64,000 nucleotides of DNA from the NCBI GenBank assembly GCA_964502215.1, contig CAZCUN010000011.1, positions 1 through 64,000 of the forward strand. The letters run 5' to 3'. Of the stretch, positions 43,048-51,319 are shown piece by piece. The notes under the pieces were generated by a model. That model was not told the origin of the DNA. It did not search any database and saw nothing but the letters and a program-made list of their open reading frames with translations. This DNA is from JAALLB01 sp964502215. GTDB lineage: Bacteria; Pseudomonadota; Alphaproteobacteria; Rhizobiales; Rhizobiaceae. A program made the position numbers and the translations under genes. Positions within the stretch are counted from its first letter, which is position 1, and each line of letters opens with the position of its first letter.

Positions 43048-43682
43048 GACGAAACATTTTCTGCTGAAAGCGCCAGACCCGTTCCGATCATACTGTCGCG
43101 CGTTACAAGGCCTGCAAGCTTTTCTTCGCTCCAGCCTTCAGTGCCAGAAGGCTTTTGCGGAATAACCAGATAACGCATTTCTGCGGTTGAATCCCAAACC
43201 GTAATTTTAAGATTTTTTGAAAGCTCTACACCAAATTCAGAAAGCACTTTGCGCGGCTCACTCACAGCACGCGAGCGATAAGGCGCTGATTTATACCATA
43301 CGGGTGGCAAACCCAAAACACTCCATGGATAGCAAGAACACAAAGTACAAACGACCATGTTATGTGTGTCATCCGTATTCTCAACAATTTGCATATGCTC
43401 GCCTTGGCGTCCTGTAAAGCCAAGTTCAGCAATCGCATCACTTGCATTCTCTCTCAAGCGTTGAAGATAAGCTTCATCAGACCAAGCTTTAGCAACAACC
43501 TGAGCGCCATTTCTGGGGCCAACTTTTGTTTCGTAAGTTTCAACAATGACATCAAGAGCTGCTGGATCAACATAGCCTTTTTCAACCAAAAGCGACTCAA
43601 GCGTCTTAACCTTGAGGTCCATATCTGACCAATGGCTATGGTCGTGTTCATCGTGATCACAATGGTCTTTTGAATCGCTCAT
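43044..43682 (-). CDS. nthA: Nitrile hydratase alpha subunit, cobalt-type
   Basis: 212-aa catalytic subunit. The metal-binding claw is VCTLCSCYPW (~111-120): the Thr in C-T-L-C-S-C marks non-corrin cobalt enzymes, while iron enzymes usually have Ser. The N-terminus carries a His/Asp-rich stretch (DHCDHDEHDHSHW). The order alpha-beta-activator is canonical. Its SD (GAGGAAAG) sits within a long hairpin immediately upstream. Confidence 0.93.
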   Translation of the reverse strand: MSDSKDHCDHDEHDHSHWSDMDLKVKTLESLLVEKGYVDPAALDVIVETYETKVGPRNGAQVVAKAWSDEAYLQRLRENASDAIAELGFTGRQGEHMQIVENTDDTHNMVVCTLCSCYPWSVLGLPPVWYKSAPYRSRAVSEPRKVLSEFGVELSKNLKITVWDSTAEMRYLVIPQKPSGTEGWSEEKLAGLVTRDSMIGTGLALSAENVSS

Positions 43683-43683
43683 A

Positions 43684-43726
43684 CTTTCCTCACTTTATCT
43701 CCAGTTTTGGAGATAAAGTGGGAAAG
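43684..43726 (-). promoter_or_regulatory. 18-bp hairpin covering the nthA ribosome binding site
   Basis: Arms CACTTTATCTCC (43691-43702) and GGAGATAAAGTG (43709-43720) pair perfectly around AGTTTT. After a 1-nt bulge the stem extends by CTTTCC (43684-43689) / GGAAAG (43721-43726). On the mRNA the last arm is GGAAAG, 1 nt before the nthA ATG, so the SD is base-paired. It could also be a protein operator, or a 3' hairpin for the response regulator gene upstream. Confidence 0.75.
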
Positions 43727-43749
43727 GTCAAGTTAGAAAGATGATAATT

Positions 43750-44166
43750 CTAAACGATAGCGCGTGCAGAGTCTGAGCCAACAATTTCCGCAATCTTCTC
43801 AATAATAAGATTAGGGTTGATTGGCTTTGTAAGATAATAATCCGCACCAGCTTCTAACATACGCTCTTCATCACCAGATAAAGCATGAGCTGTGAGAGCC
43901 GCAATCGGCACACGTTTGCCTGTACTTGCTTCTTTTTCGCGAATTATCTTGATAGCTTCAATACCATTCATTACTGGCATTGATATATCCATCAAAATCA
44001 CGAGTGGATCTAGCGCTTCCCAAGCCTCAACAGCTTCCTGCCCATTACTAACAATAAGAAATGGCAAGTCCTGCTCTGTTAAAGTATGTTCTAGCACAAT
44101 CTGGTTAACTTCGTTGTCTTCTGCAGAAAGAATGCACTTTCCTTTAATGTTTAAATCAAAGTTCAT
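43750..44166 (-). CDS. Single-domain response regulator
   Basis: 138-aa CheY-like receiver. The acidic pocket is AEDNEVNQ (~15), the phosphoacceptor Asp is in VILMDISMPVMNG (~60), Thr/Ser in ALTAHA (~90) and Lys in LTKPINP (~113). The EDNEVNQ motif is typical of receivers from hybrid kinase systems. No output domain. It lies 23 bp downstream of the GGDEF/EAL gene. Confidence 0.88.
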   Translation of the reverse strand: MNFDLNIKGKCILSAEDNEVNQIVLEHTLTEQDLPFLIVSNGQEAVEAWEALDPLVILMDISMPVMNGIEAIKIIREKEASTGKRVPIAALTAHALSGDEERMLEAGADYYLTKPINPNLIIEKIAEIVGSDSARAIV

Positions 44167-44189
44167 AATAATATTCCCCTGAGCTATAA

Positions 44190-45839
44190 TTAACTCGCAA
44201 TACTTTGTTCCTGCTCTTCTGTGACCGTATCCATAAACTCTCGGATATACCCCATGGTCTTATGTTCGTCTTGCGGCTTACCAAATAAATAACCCTGCCC
44301 CGCATGACATCCATACCGTTTCAAGCTTTCAGCTTGATTCATCTCTTCAATACCCTCTGCAACCACTGTCAGATCTAGTCCAGCACACATTTCTAGAATG
44401 GCGCGAACAATATGCTCTGCAGGTTTATCTTCACCAATTGCCATAATAAAAGCACGGTCAATTTTCACCTTATCCAGTTTCAATTCCCGCAAACGCCCTA
44501 GGCTTGATTGGCCTGTTCCAAAATCATCCATAGAAATTCGAATTCCTGCTGAATGAAGCTCATCGATAATCATTGCCGCCGTTTCTGGATCTGACATCAT
44601 TGCCGTTTCTGTCACTTCAATTTCAAGTCTCTGAGGTGGCAAATTAGCCTTCTTTATCGTCTTTATAATGTCACTTGCAGTATTTGGATCAACTAATTGT
44701 ACACTTGATAAGTTAAAAGAAAGGAAAATATCATCTGGCCACCCTGCCGCAACTTTTGCTGCATGCAACAGCAATTTATCAGTAAGCCCTGCAATTATTC
44801 CACGCTCTTCTGCTAATGGAATAAATTTTGCTGGTGAGACGAACCCCATCTCAGGGTCAATCCATCGCGCAAGCGCTTCAAAACCTAAAAGCTTTCCATC
44901 TTGCAAAGAAATAATTGGCTGAAAATGCGGGCGCACTTCATTATTTGCAATCGCACGTCGCAATGCTTGCTCCATGCGAGCATTTTCAAGAATTATATCT
45001 TCAATTTCTTTGGAAAATATGGTGATACGCCCACGTCCACCCCGTTTTGAATGGTAAAGCGCACTTTCGATATTTTTCATGACTGCTTCGTAAGAGTGCC
45101 CAGCATCTGGATATAGTGCAAATCCAAATGAACCACTTAAACGCACGGTACGACCGTCAAGATCAAAAGGTGCATTAAGAACTTCTTGCAAAATCTTACC
45201 AATATGCTTTGCGCCATCTTGGTTTTTAATATCAGGCATTAAGAAGCCAAACTCATCACCTCTAATGCGGAATACAAAACCATCTTTTTCCATCGCAGCA
45301 GACAAACGTTGCGCACACTGTTTTAAAACTTCATCACCACCATCAAATCCATAAAGATCATTAAGTGGTTTCATCCCATCCATATTTGCGACACCAACAA
45401 GAAAGCCTTTTTCTCCATGACGACGGTCGTCTACCATGGACTTAAACTTTTCCATCATTCTTTGTTGGTTACCAAGAAGTGTTAAACGGTCTGTATATGC
45501 AAGTGAAACAAGCTCCGCTCTTGATTCATTGTTGTTACTTTCAAACGAAGACGCATCTGACATGTTTTCTTCAGCATCTAGGTCAACAAAAAGGTTCGGG
45601 TCACCTTTAGATTTAAAATACAGAACAAAAGCAGCCCATATACTAAAGCCTACAATCATGAGCGTTGCATGGAGCATTAATTTATCAGATAGGGATAGTG
45701 CTTTGGGCGAGAAAAAAGCGGTTAGCAAAGAGGCGACGGTAAGCATCGTAATCCATAATAGAACACGCGATTTACGTATGTTTTTCAAGTCCATTATGTG
45801 AACGGCTTCGTCCTTATTCAATCCGCCTTCTAACGACAT
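44190..45839 (-). CDS. Membrane GGDEF-EAL protein (c-di-GMP turnover)
   Basis: 549-aa protein: two N-terminal membrane helices (~28-45 and ~57-78), a GGDEF domain (~110-270) and an EAL domain (~290-535). The cyclase motif reads RGDEF (~194), a variant of GGDEF. The EAL site is complete: FEALARW (~320), FNLSSVQL, EVTETAMM, MDDFGTGQSS, KVKIDRAFI, VVAEGIE. This suggests phosphodiesterase activity, with the GGDEF domain possibly regulatory. It precedes a lone receiver gene, hinting at a shared signalling role. Confidence 0.9.
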   Translation of the reverse strand: MSLEGGLNKDEAVHIMDLKNIRKSRVLLWITMLTVASLLTAFFSPKALSLSDKLMLHATLMIVGFSIWAAFVLYFKSKGDPNLFVDLDAEENMSDASSFESNNNESRAELVSLAYTDRLTLLGNQQRMMEKFKSMVDDRRHGEKGFLVGVANMDGMKPLNDLYGFDGGDEVLKQCAQRLSAAMEKDGFVFRIRGDEFGFLMPDIKNQDGAKHIGKILQEVLNAPFDLDGRTVRLSGSFGFALYPDAGHSYEAVMKNIESALYHSKRGGRGRITIFSKEIEDIILENARMEQALRRAIANNEVRPHFQPIISLQDGKLLGFEALARWIDPEMGFVSPAKFIPLAEERGIIAGLTDKLLLHAAKVAAGWPDDIFLSFNLSSVQLVDPNTASDIIKTIKKANLPPQRLEIEVTETAMMSDPETAAMIIDELHSAGIRISMDDFGTGQSSLGRLRELKLDKVKIDRAFIMAIGEDKPAEHIVRAILEMCAGLDLTVVAEGIEEMNQAESLKRYGCHAGQGYLFGKPQDEHKTMGYIREFMDTVTEEQEQSIAS

Positions 45840-45961
45840 GTATAACCTCAGTTTTTAATATACTTTCGCCAAGTTATATCCAAATAGTAAAAATCTCCTT
45901 TTCAAATGAATAAAAGTTCATTTTTTTATAAATTAATAAAAAATTTAATAAATTCAATAAG

Positions 45962-46669
45962 TTACTGATTTTTACCTTTAAATTCCTTAGCAAGAAGGTA
46001 TAATTCAACAGATCCATCACGCGATGCGGGCGGTTTTATATGGTGAACTGACTTAAAATTTTTCTTCATCAAATTTAAAATTTCAGCCTCTGTTCCCCCT
46101 TGAAAAGTCTTCGATAAAAAGTAGCCACCGGGTTTCAAAACTTGAAGTGCAAAATCAAGAGCAACTTCAACAAGGTGCATGGTTCTTAAATGATCTGTTT
46201 TTCGATGTCCGGTTGTTGGCGCTGCCATATCAGAAAGGACTAAATCAGGCTTTTGGCCTTCAAGCGCGTCAATCAACATTTCAGGTGCATCATCATCCAA
46301 AAAATCTTTCTTGAGGATTATTGCGCCTGGCACAGGCGCCATCTCAAGATAATCAATCCCCACAACACGTGGTTTATCTGCGTTTGAGCCTGTTATTTGA
46401 GAAGCAACCTGACACCACCCACCAGGAGCTGCGCCTAGATCAATAACTCGATCATTAGCCTTTAAAATATTATGCTTCTCATTGATTTCCAACAGCTTGT
46501 AAGCTGCTCTGGAGGCATATCCTTCGGCTTTTGCACGCTGAACATAAGGGTCATTTAATTGACGTGACAACCAAAGTGTCGATGATAATTTGCGTCCTTT
46601 AGCTGTACGAACTTTGGTATGCATATTTCTGAGGTTTGTTTTTTTAGGCGTACCGCTGGGCTTCTTCAT
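45962..46669 (-). CDS. rlmE: 23S rRNA (uridine(2552)-2'-O)-methyltransferase RlmE
   Basis: 235-aa FtsJ/RrmJ-family enzyme methylating U2552 of 23S rRNA. SAM site VIDLGAAPGGWCQVA (~75). Catalytic tetrad: Lys in SRAAYKLLEI (~55), Asp in LVLSDMAAP (~142), Lys in GYFLSKTFQGG (~182), Glu in DGSVELYLLA (~220). An N-terminal basic extension (PKKTNLRNMHTKVRTAKGRK) is normal for alphaproteobacteria. Its start overlaps ppx by 4 bp (ATGA). Confidence 0.93.
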   Translation of the reverse strand: MKKPSGTPKKTNLRNMHTKVRTAKGRKLSSTLWLSRQLNDPYVQRAKAEGYASRAAYKLLEINEKHNILKANDRVIDLGAAPGGWCQVASQITGSNADKPRVVGIDYLEMAPVPGAIILKKDFLDDDAPEMLIDALEGQKPDLVLSDMAAPTTGHRKTDHLRTMHLVEVALDFALQVLKPGGYFLSKTFQGGTEAEILNLMKKNFKSVHHIKPPASRDGSVELYLLAKEFKGKNQ

Positions 46670-48231
46670 GAATCTCTCTTATGCTCAACCGAATTATTTT
46701 TATTTGCGTTATGATGCCTTGATGAAGAACGATGATTTTTTTTAGAGCGTGATGAAACATTATCTAAATTCATCATCTCAGCCAATAGTCCCTCGCGAAG
46801 TCCGCGATCAGCAACTCTTAGTCTTTTTGTAGGCCACGTTAGCCGAATAGCGTTAAGAATTGCACAGCCAGCCAAAACAAGATCAGCCCGTTCTGAGCCT
46901 ATGCAGGGGTTTCTTGAACGCTCCTCATAAGACATCGAAAGTAACTTGTTTATGACCGTATCAATTTCTGAATCCTTGAGCCAAATTCCATCAACGCGTT
47001 TTCTGTCATATCTTTGCAACTCCAGATGAATACCTGCTAGAGTTGTAACTGTACCAGAAGTGCCCAATAGATGAACACGGCCATGGGAAAAAGCAGTTTT
47101 CAAAGCTTCCTTACCTTCAAAAGCATCAATATGCACCATCACATCACGAACCATGGCATCAAAAAGCTTGCGCGAAACATTTTGCCCACCAAAGCGCTCA
47201 GCAAGCGTCACAACTCCCATAGGCAATGATGTCCAAGCAACAATACGCTCCGAAATCTTTTTCTTTTTAGCGCCAATATTATTGACCAGAATAAGCTCAG
47301 AAGACCCACCTCCAATATCAAACAATACTGCACCATCAGATTTGCGATCCATTAATGACCCACATCCCTCTGTTGCAAGCCTCGCCTCTGTTTCACGTGT
47401 TACTATCTCAAGATCAAGGCCACTTTCTTCTTTAACACGCTTGAGAAAAGCCTCCCCGTTCGTTGCTTGTCGACAAGCTTCAGTTGCAATTAATCTTTGC
47501 CGCTTAATTTTGCGATTACCAAGTTTAGTTGCGCAAATTTTAAGCGCTTCAACAGAACGATCCATTGCCTCTTGGCTTAACTTTCCAGTCTGACTCAACC
47601 CCTCGCCTAAACGAACAATTTTTGAAAATCCATCGACAACACGAAAGCCACCCTTATCTTGAGGAACAGCAATTAACAACCGACAATTATTTGTGCCCAA
47701 ATCTAGTGCTGCATAAGTTGCGCCATAACGACCACGCCGCGGATTATTTCGATTAGACTTCGAATAATAATTATTAGGCTTTTTATCTAGCTTGCCATTC
47801 GCAACAGCTGCGGCGCCAACTTCAGGATCAAACACAGCATCAGGCGTTGGTTGCGGAGCAGATCGCAAATTTCGCATTGTATCGTAGCGATTATTTTTTG
47901 CCTTGCGATAAGGATAGCGGCCACGACGCTTTTCATTGCGCTTACTATCATTGCTGATTGCGCTAGAGTCTTCGCCAGCTTGTTTGCTGTCATCGCTAAA
48001 ATTAGCTTGGCTTGGATTCCCAGCCAATAGATCGGAGCCATCCTTATTTCTATTCGAAGGCGCAATACTGCCTTCATTAGAAACTTCAGGCAGCTTTTTG
48101 TTATTAGTCGCGACACCATCAACGTTAGCAATATTTGCACTTCGCGCTGGGTCAGCAGACTTTCTTTTTCGCCACCGTCTCGGGCTTGGCCCCTTCCCTT
48201 TTGGCTTATCGCCACTGGAAAGATTGCTCAC
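46666..48231 (-). CDS. ppx: Ppx/GppA exopolyphosphatase with disordered basic N-terminus
   Basis: 521-aa protein. Residues ~1-170 are low-complexity, rich in Lys/Arg/Asn/Ser (PSPRRWRKRKS, RRGRYPYRKAKNNR, NNPRRGRYG), probably disordered and possibly RNA- or polyP-binding. The Ppx/GppA ASKHA fold follows: AALDLGTNNCRLLIA (~175), TEACRQATNGEAFL (~252), VLFDIGGGSSELIL (~298), LLGTSGTVTTLAGI (~393). It hydrolyses polyphosphate or pppGpp. Start is GTG with AAGGA 8 nt upstream. Confidence 0.88.
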   Translation of the reverse strand: MSNLSSGDKPKGKGPSPRRWRKRKSADPARSANIANVDGVATNNKKLPEVSNEGSIAPSNRNKDGSDLLAGNPSQANFSDDSKQAGEDSSAISNDSKRNEKRRGRYPYRKAKNNRYDTMRNLRSAPQPTPDAVFDPEVGAAAVANGKLDKKPNNYYSKSNRNNPRRGRYGATYAALDLGTNNCRLLIAVPQDKGGFRVVDGFSKIVRLGEGLSQTGKLSQEAMDRSVEALKICATKLGNRKIKRQRLIATEACRQATNGEAFLKRVKEESGLDLEIVTRETEARLATEGCGSLMDRKSDGAVLFDIGGGSSELILVNNIGAKKKKISERIVAWTSLPMGVVTLAERFGGQNVSRKLFDAMVRDVMVHIDAFEGKEALKTAFSHGRVHLLGTSGTVTTLAGIHLELQRYDRKRVDGIWLKDSEIDTVINKLLSMSYEERSRNPCIGSERADLVLAGCAILNAIRLTWPTKRLRVADRGLREGLLAEMMNLDNVSSRSKKNHRSSSRHHNANKNNSVEHKRDS

Positions 48232-48341
48232 ACCGAATATCCTTTTAGTCAGACAATAAAAGTCTGATCAATATTTTCTGTTGCTGACAGCCTATCATCG
48301 ACATGCAAATCCACCAAGCAGAAATATTGAAGTGAAAAAGT

Positions 48342-49154
48342 TTAGCCAAGCATTTTTCTAATTGCTGTTAAATCAGATAATTCAAAATCTTCTGTTTGAA
48401 TTAGAATAGTATCTTTCTCAGCAAAAATAATTCCGTAGGAAGACGGCTCATTGACTTCAACACTGGTATTTAAAACATCAAAGATCATTGGCATTTGTCC
48501 AACCGTACTTTTGAAGACAGAAAACGGAATACCTCTATGGCTACCAGAAATAGTTCTATGAACATGACCATAAACAATATGCTTTAAATTTCCATATTGG
48601 GTTGCAACATCAAAAAAACCCTCGCCATCAATCAATTGGATAATATCCATCCCAGCAAAACCTGTATCGTGCGCTGGGTGATGCATAAAGATAAGACAAT
48701 TATTATCTTTTGCTGTTTTCAATTGCTCGTCCAGCCAAGACAGTCTTTTTTCACAAAGAAGCCCTTTGTGCGAAAATGGATAATCATATGGTGGGCCGTT
48801 TAACGTATCCAGCAAGATTAATCGAGTATCAGAAAAATCTACAGTTTGCTGAATGAAACCATTTTGATCCTGCTCACTGTCAGCAAAGACAGATAAAAAA
48901 TTAGCTCGGTTATCATGGTTACCTAACAAAAGTTTGTAAGGAACTTTTAAATCAACCAATCGGTGTTTTAGCATTTCATAAGATTGCACATCCCCTTTAT
49001 CCGTTAGGTCGCCACAGAAAATCACCAAATCTGCATCGCTATTAAACTCATTCACATGTGCAATGCCTTTTGCCAATTGCAGGTCAGGGTCAAGCTTTCC
49101 CTCTGCAACAAAAGGTTCCATGTGCGTATCCGTAAAGACAATTATTTTTGGCAT
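48342..49154 (-). CDS. Metallophosphoesterase, class III phosphodiesterase (CpdA-like)
   Basis: 270-aa enzyme with metal ligands in VFTDTHM (~6), IFCGDLTDKG (~49), LLLGNHDNR (~80), FMHHPAHDTG (~158) and IVYGHVHRTISG (~197), the GNHD spacing of cyclic-nucleotide phosphodiesterases and glycerophosphodiesterases. Start at ATG 49154 (MPKIIV), 26 bp after zur; it may be transcribed with the zinc genes. Substrate unknown. Confidence 0.82.
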   Translation of the reverse strand: MPKIIVFTDTHMEPFVAEGKLDPDLQLAKGIAHVNEFNSDADLVIFCGDLTDKGDVQSYEMLKHRLVDLKVPYKLLLGNHDNRANFLSVFADSEQDQNGFIQQTVDFSDTRLILLDTLNGPPYDYPFSHKGLLCEKRLSWLDEQLKTAKDNNCLIFMHHPAHDTGFAGMDIIQLIDGEGFFDVATQYGNLKHIVYGHVHRTISGSHRGIPFSVFKSTVGQMPMIFDVLNTSVEVNEPSSYGIIFAEKDTILIQTEDFELSDLTAIRKMLG

Positions 49155-49180
49155 AAGTTTACCCAATTAAAGTTAGACAC

Positions 49181-49582
49181 TTAAGCGCAGTTCTTGCAGA
49201 GACCATGTAACTCAACAGTTGAATGTTTAAGTGCAAAGTTTTCAGCAATCGCAAGCTTATCCAGATGATGGCTTAAACGCGTATCCCCTAATTCAGAAAC
49301 ACTTTCACAAACTTCACAAATCATAAAAGCGGCAGGCTCATTTGTTGTGCATTCATCATGACTACACGCAACAAATGCATTTAGGCTTTCAAGCTTATGA
49401 ACCAACCCAAACTCAACCAGCTTATCAAGCGCACGATAAACCTGTAACGGAGCGCGAAACCCAACATCGCGTAATAAATCAAGAATGCTATAAGCACTCA
49501 AAGGTGCAGCCGCAGAAATTAGCGCATCAAGAACAAGTTTCTGATTTTTCTTTAAAGTCGGGTTATGCGAATGCGCAGTCAT
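49181..49582 (-). CDS. zur: Zinc uptake regulator Zur (Fur family)
   Basis: 133-aa Fur-family repressor. A winged helix (PLSAYSILDLLRDVGFRAPLQVYRALDKLVEFGLVHKLE, ~28-65) is followed by a dimer domain with structural-zinc cysteines CEVC (~89) and C-K-N-C at the C-terminus, and His/Asp sensory ligands (CSHDECT). Position inside the znuCB operon and a palindrome at the znuA/znuC promoters identify it as Zur rather than Fur. Confidence 0.9.
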   Translation of the reverse strand: MTAHSHNPTLKKNQKLVLDALISAAAPLSAYSILDLLRDVGFRAPLQVYRALDKLVEFGLVHKLESLNAFVACSHDECTTNEPAAFMICEVCESVSELGDTRLSHHLDKLAIAENFALKHSTVELHGLCKNCA

Positions 49583-49597
49583 TATAGATACTCCGAA

Positions 49598-50410
49598 TCA
49601 GTCTTTATTTCTATTTTGCTTGAATATTTTACCAAAAGGCAGAAGTGTCAAAACAAAAACTACTAACGCCATCACAACAATAGATGGCCCTGATGGTGTA
49701 TCCCATCGCAGGGATGCAAACAAACCGCCAAATACAGAAATCACACCTATAATTGCAGCCAACACAGCCATTTGCTCAGGCGATGATGAAATCCGTCGCC
49801 CTGTAGCAGCGGGAATAATAAGCAACGCTGTTATTAATAACACACCGACTACCTTCATTGAAATTGCAATTACCAAAGCCATCAAAAGCATGAAAATAAC
49901 ATTTACGAGATCTGGATTAATACCTTCAGCACGCGCAATCTCTTCATTGACAGTTGCTGCAAAAAGTTGCCGCCAAATCAAAATGAGAACACCTAGAATA
50001 AGCGTCCCTCCAATCCAAACAACGAGCATATCTGTTTTAGAAACCGAAAGAATATCACCAAAAAGAAGTGCTGATAAATCAACCCTCACCCAGGTCATAA
50101 AAGCAATAGCGACAAGCCCAAGCGCTAATGCAGAGTGAGATAACAAACCTAAAAGCGCATCAGAAGCCAGTCCGCCACTTTTTTGCAAATAAAGTAACAG
50201 CATAGAAATCAAGATCGCAACTAAGAAGACAGACGCAATGATATTGGTTTCAAAAAAAAGCGCTAACGAAACGCCCAACACAGCAGAATGTGCCAGCGTA
50301 TCACCGTAATAGGAAAGCCTACGCCAAACTACAAAACACCCAAGCGGCCCTGCAACGAGCGCAACACCAATACCAGCAACAAGTGCACGAACAAAAAAAT
50401 CATCAAACAT
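49598..50410 (-). CDS. znuB: Zinc ABC transporter permease ZnuB
   Basis: 270-aa permease with about eight membrane helices: FFVRALVAGIGVALVAGPLGCFVVWRR at the start, SYYGDTLAHSAVLGVSLAL (family signature, ~33) and VVGVLLITALLIIPAATGRR (~183). ATG 50410 overlaps znuC by 8 bp; a longer reading frame extends into znuC and is not used. Membrane subunit of high-affinity Zn2+ uptake. Confidence 0.92.
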   Translation of the reverse strand: MFDDFFVRALVAGIGVALVAGPLGCFVVWRRLSYYGDTLAHSAVLGVSLALFFETNIIASVFLVAILISMLLLYLQKSGGLASDALLGLLSHSALALGLVAIAFMTWVRVDLSALLFGDILSVSKTDMLVVWIGGTLILGVLILIWRQLFAATVNEEIARAEGINPDLVNVIFMLLMALVIAISMKVVGVLLITALLIIPAATGRRISSSPEQMAVLAAIIGVISVFGGLFASLRWDTPSGPSIVVMALVVFVLTLLPFGKIFKQNRNKD

Positions 50411-51227
50411 CAGATTTTCCCTTTTCAGCACTGTTATCATGATGATGCCCATCCTCTGGATGGCAATGTTCAGTAATAGAGCCATCTGCATGTAACACAT
50501 TGCCGTCCGGCAAATGCTGATGGTCATGCGCATGCGTATAAACAGCAAGTGTACCTACGGCACGTTCACCAAACAAATGCTTATATTCATTTGTCTCTGC
50601 AACGACACCTGGCGTACCTTGGCAACAAATATGACCGTTCAAACAAATAACTCTATCCGTCGCAGCCATCACAATATGCAAATCATGTGAAATCAAAAGG
50701 ATACTACATTGCAACTCATCACGAATTTCTTTGATCAATTCATACATTGAAATTTCACCAGAAAAATCGACACCTTGCGCAGGCTCATCAAGCACCAACA
50801 AGTTCGGCTTACGTGCAATGGCACGTGCAAGCAAAACACGTTGCAATTCCCCTCCGGAGAGATTTCTTATTTGGTCATGCTTTAAATGAGCTACAGAAGT
50901 ACAATCAAGGTTTTCATCAATTTCAACTTCAGTCAAATTAGCCGTAATCGACATAAACCGCTCAACACTTAAAGGAAGTGTCCAATCTATTTCAATTTTT
51001 TGAGGCACATAGCCAATTCGCAAATTGGGGTGCACTTCCCTACTGCCTTCATTCGGCTTCAAAACATTTAAAACTATTTTCGCAGTTGTTGATTTGCCTG
51101 AGCCATTAGGGCCAACAAGTGTAACAATTTCAGCAGGTGCAATTGATAAATCCAACCCACGAACAAGCCAGCGTCCATTGCGGCAAATACCAGCGTTCTG
51201 TAATTTGACCAGTGAAGCGTCTTTCAA
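50403..51227 (-). CDS. znuC: Zinc ABC transporter ATPase ZnuC
   Basis: 274-aa ATPase: Walker A GPNGSGKSTTAK (~36), signature LSGGELQRVLLARAI (~127), Walker B LLVLDEPAQGVD (~150), switch His in LLISHDLH (~182). The His/Asp-rich C-terminal tail (HAHDHQHLPDG, HCHPEDGHHHD) is usual for ZnuC and may bind zinc. The start is uncertain: TTG 51227 fits homology (LKDASLVKL); a TTG at 51269 is also open. First gene of znuCB-zur. Confidence 0.9.
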   Translation of the reverse strand: MKDASLVKLQNAGICRNGRWLVRGLDLSIAPAEIVTLVGPNGSGKSTTAKIVLNVLKPNEGSREVHPNLRIGYVPQKIEIDWTLPLSVERFMSITANLTEVEIDENLDCTSVAHLKHDQIRNLSGGELQRVLLARAIARKPNLLVLDEPAQGVDFSGEISMYELIKEIRDELQCSILLISHDLHIVMAATDRVICLNGHICCQGTPGVVAETNEYKHLFGERAVGTLAVYTHAHDHQHLPDGNVLHADGSITEHCHPEDGHHHDNSAEKGKSDV

Positions 51228-51284
51228 AATAAATAACTTTCTAAATCTTATAACCTTGCAAATGCGCAAAAAATATTTTATGTG

Positions 51285-51305
51285 AAATGTAATAACATAA
51301 CATTT
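51285..51305. promoter_or_regulatory. Zur-box-like palindrome between znuC and znuA
   Basis: 21-nt imperfect palindrome AAATGTAATAACATAACATT(T) with 16 of 21 positions symmetric, located in the divergent 92-bp spacer and 15 nt before the znuA start. AT-rich palindromes with a TRTTATRTTAT-like core are typical Zur boxes, so Zur probably represses both directions from this site. Confidence 0.7.
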
Positions 51306-51319
51306 TTAGGTGTCCACTC

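Noticed and set aside
50411..50548. N-terminal extension of ZnuB
   Set aside because: The extra 46 residues are a shifted reading of the His-rich 3' end of znuC; ZnuB homology begins at MFDDFFVRAL.
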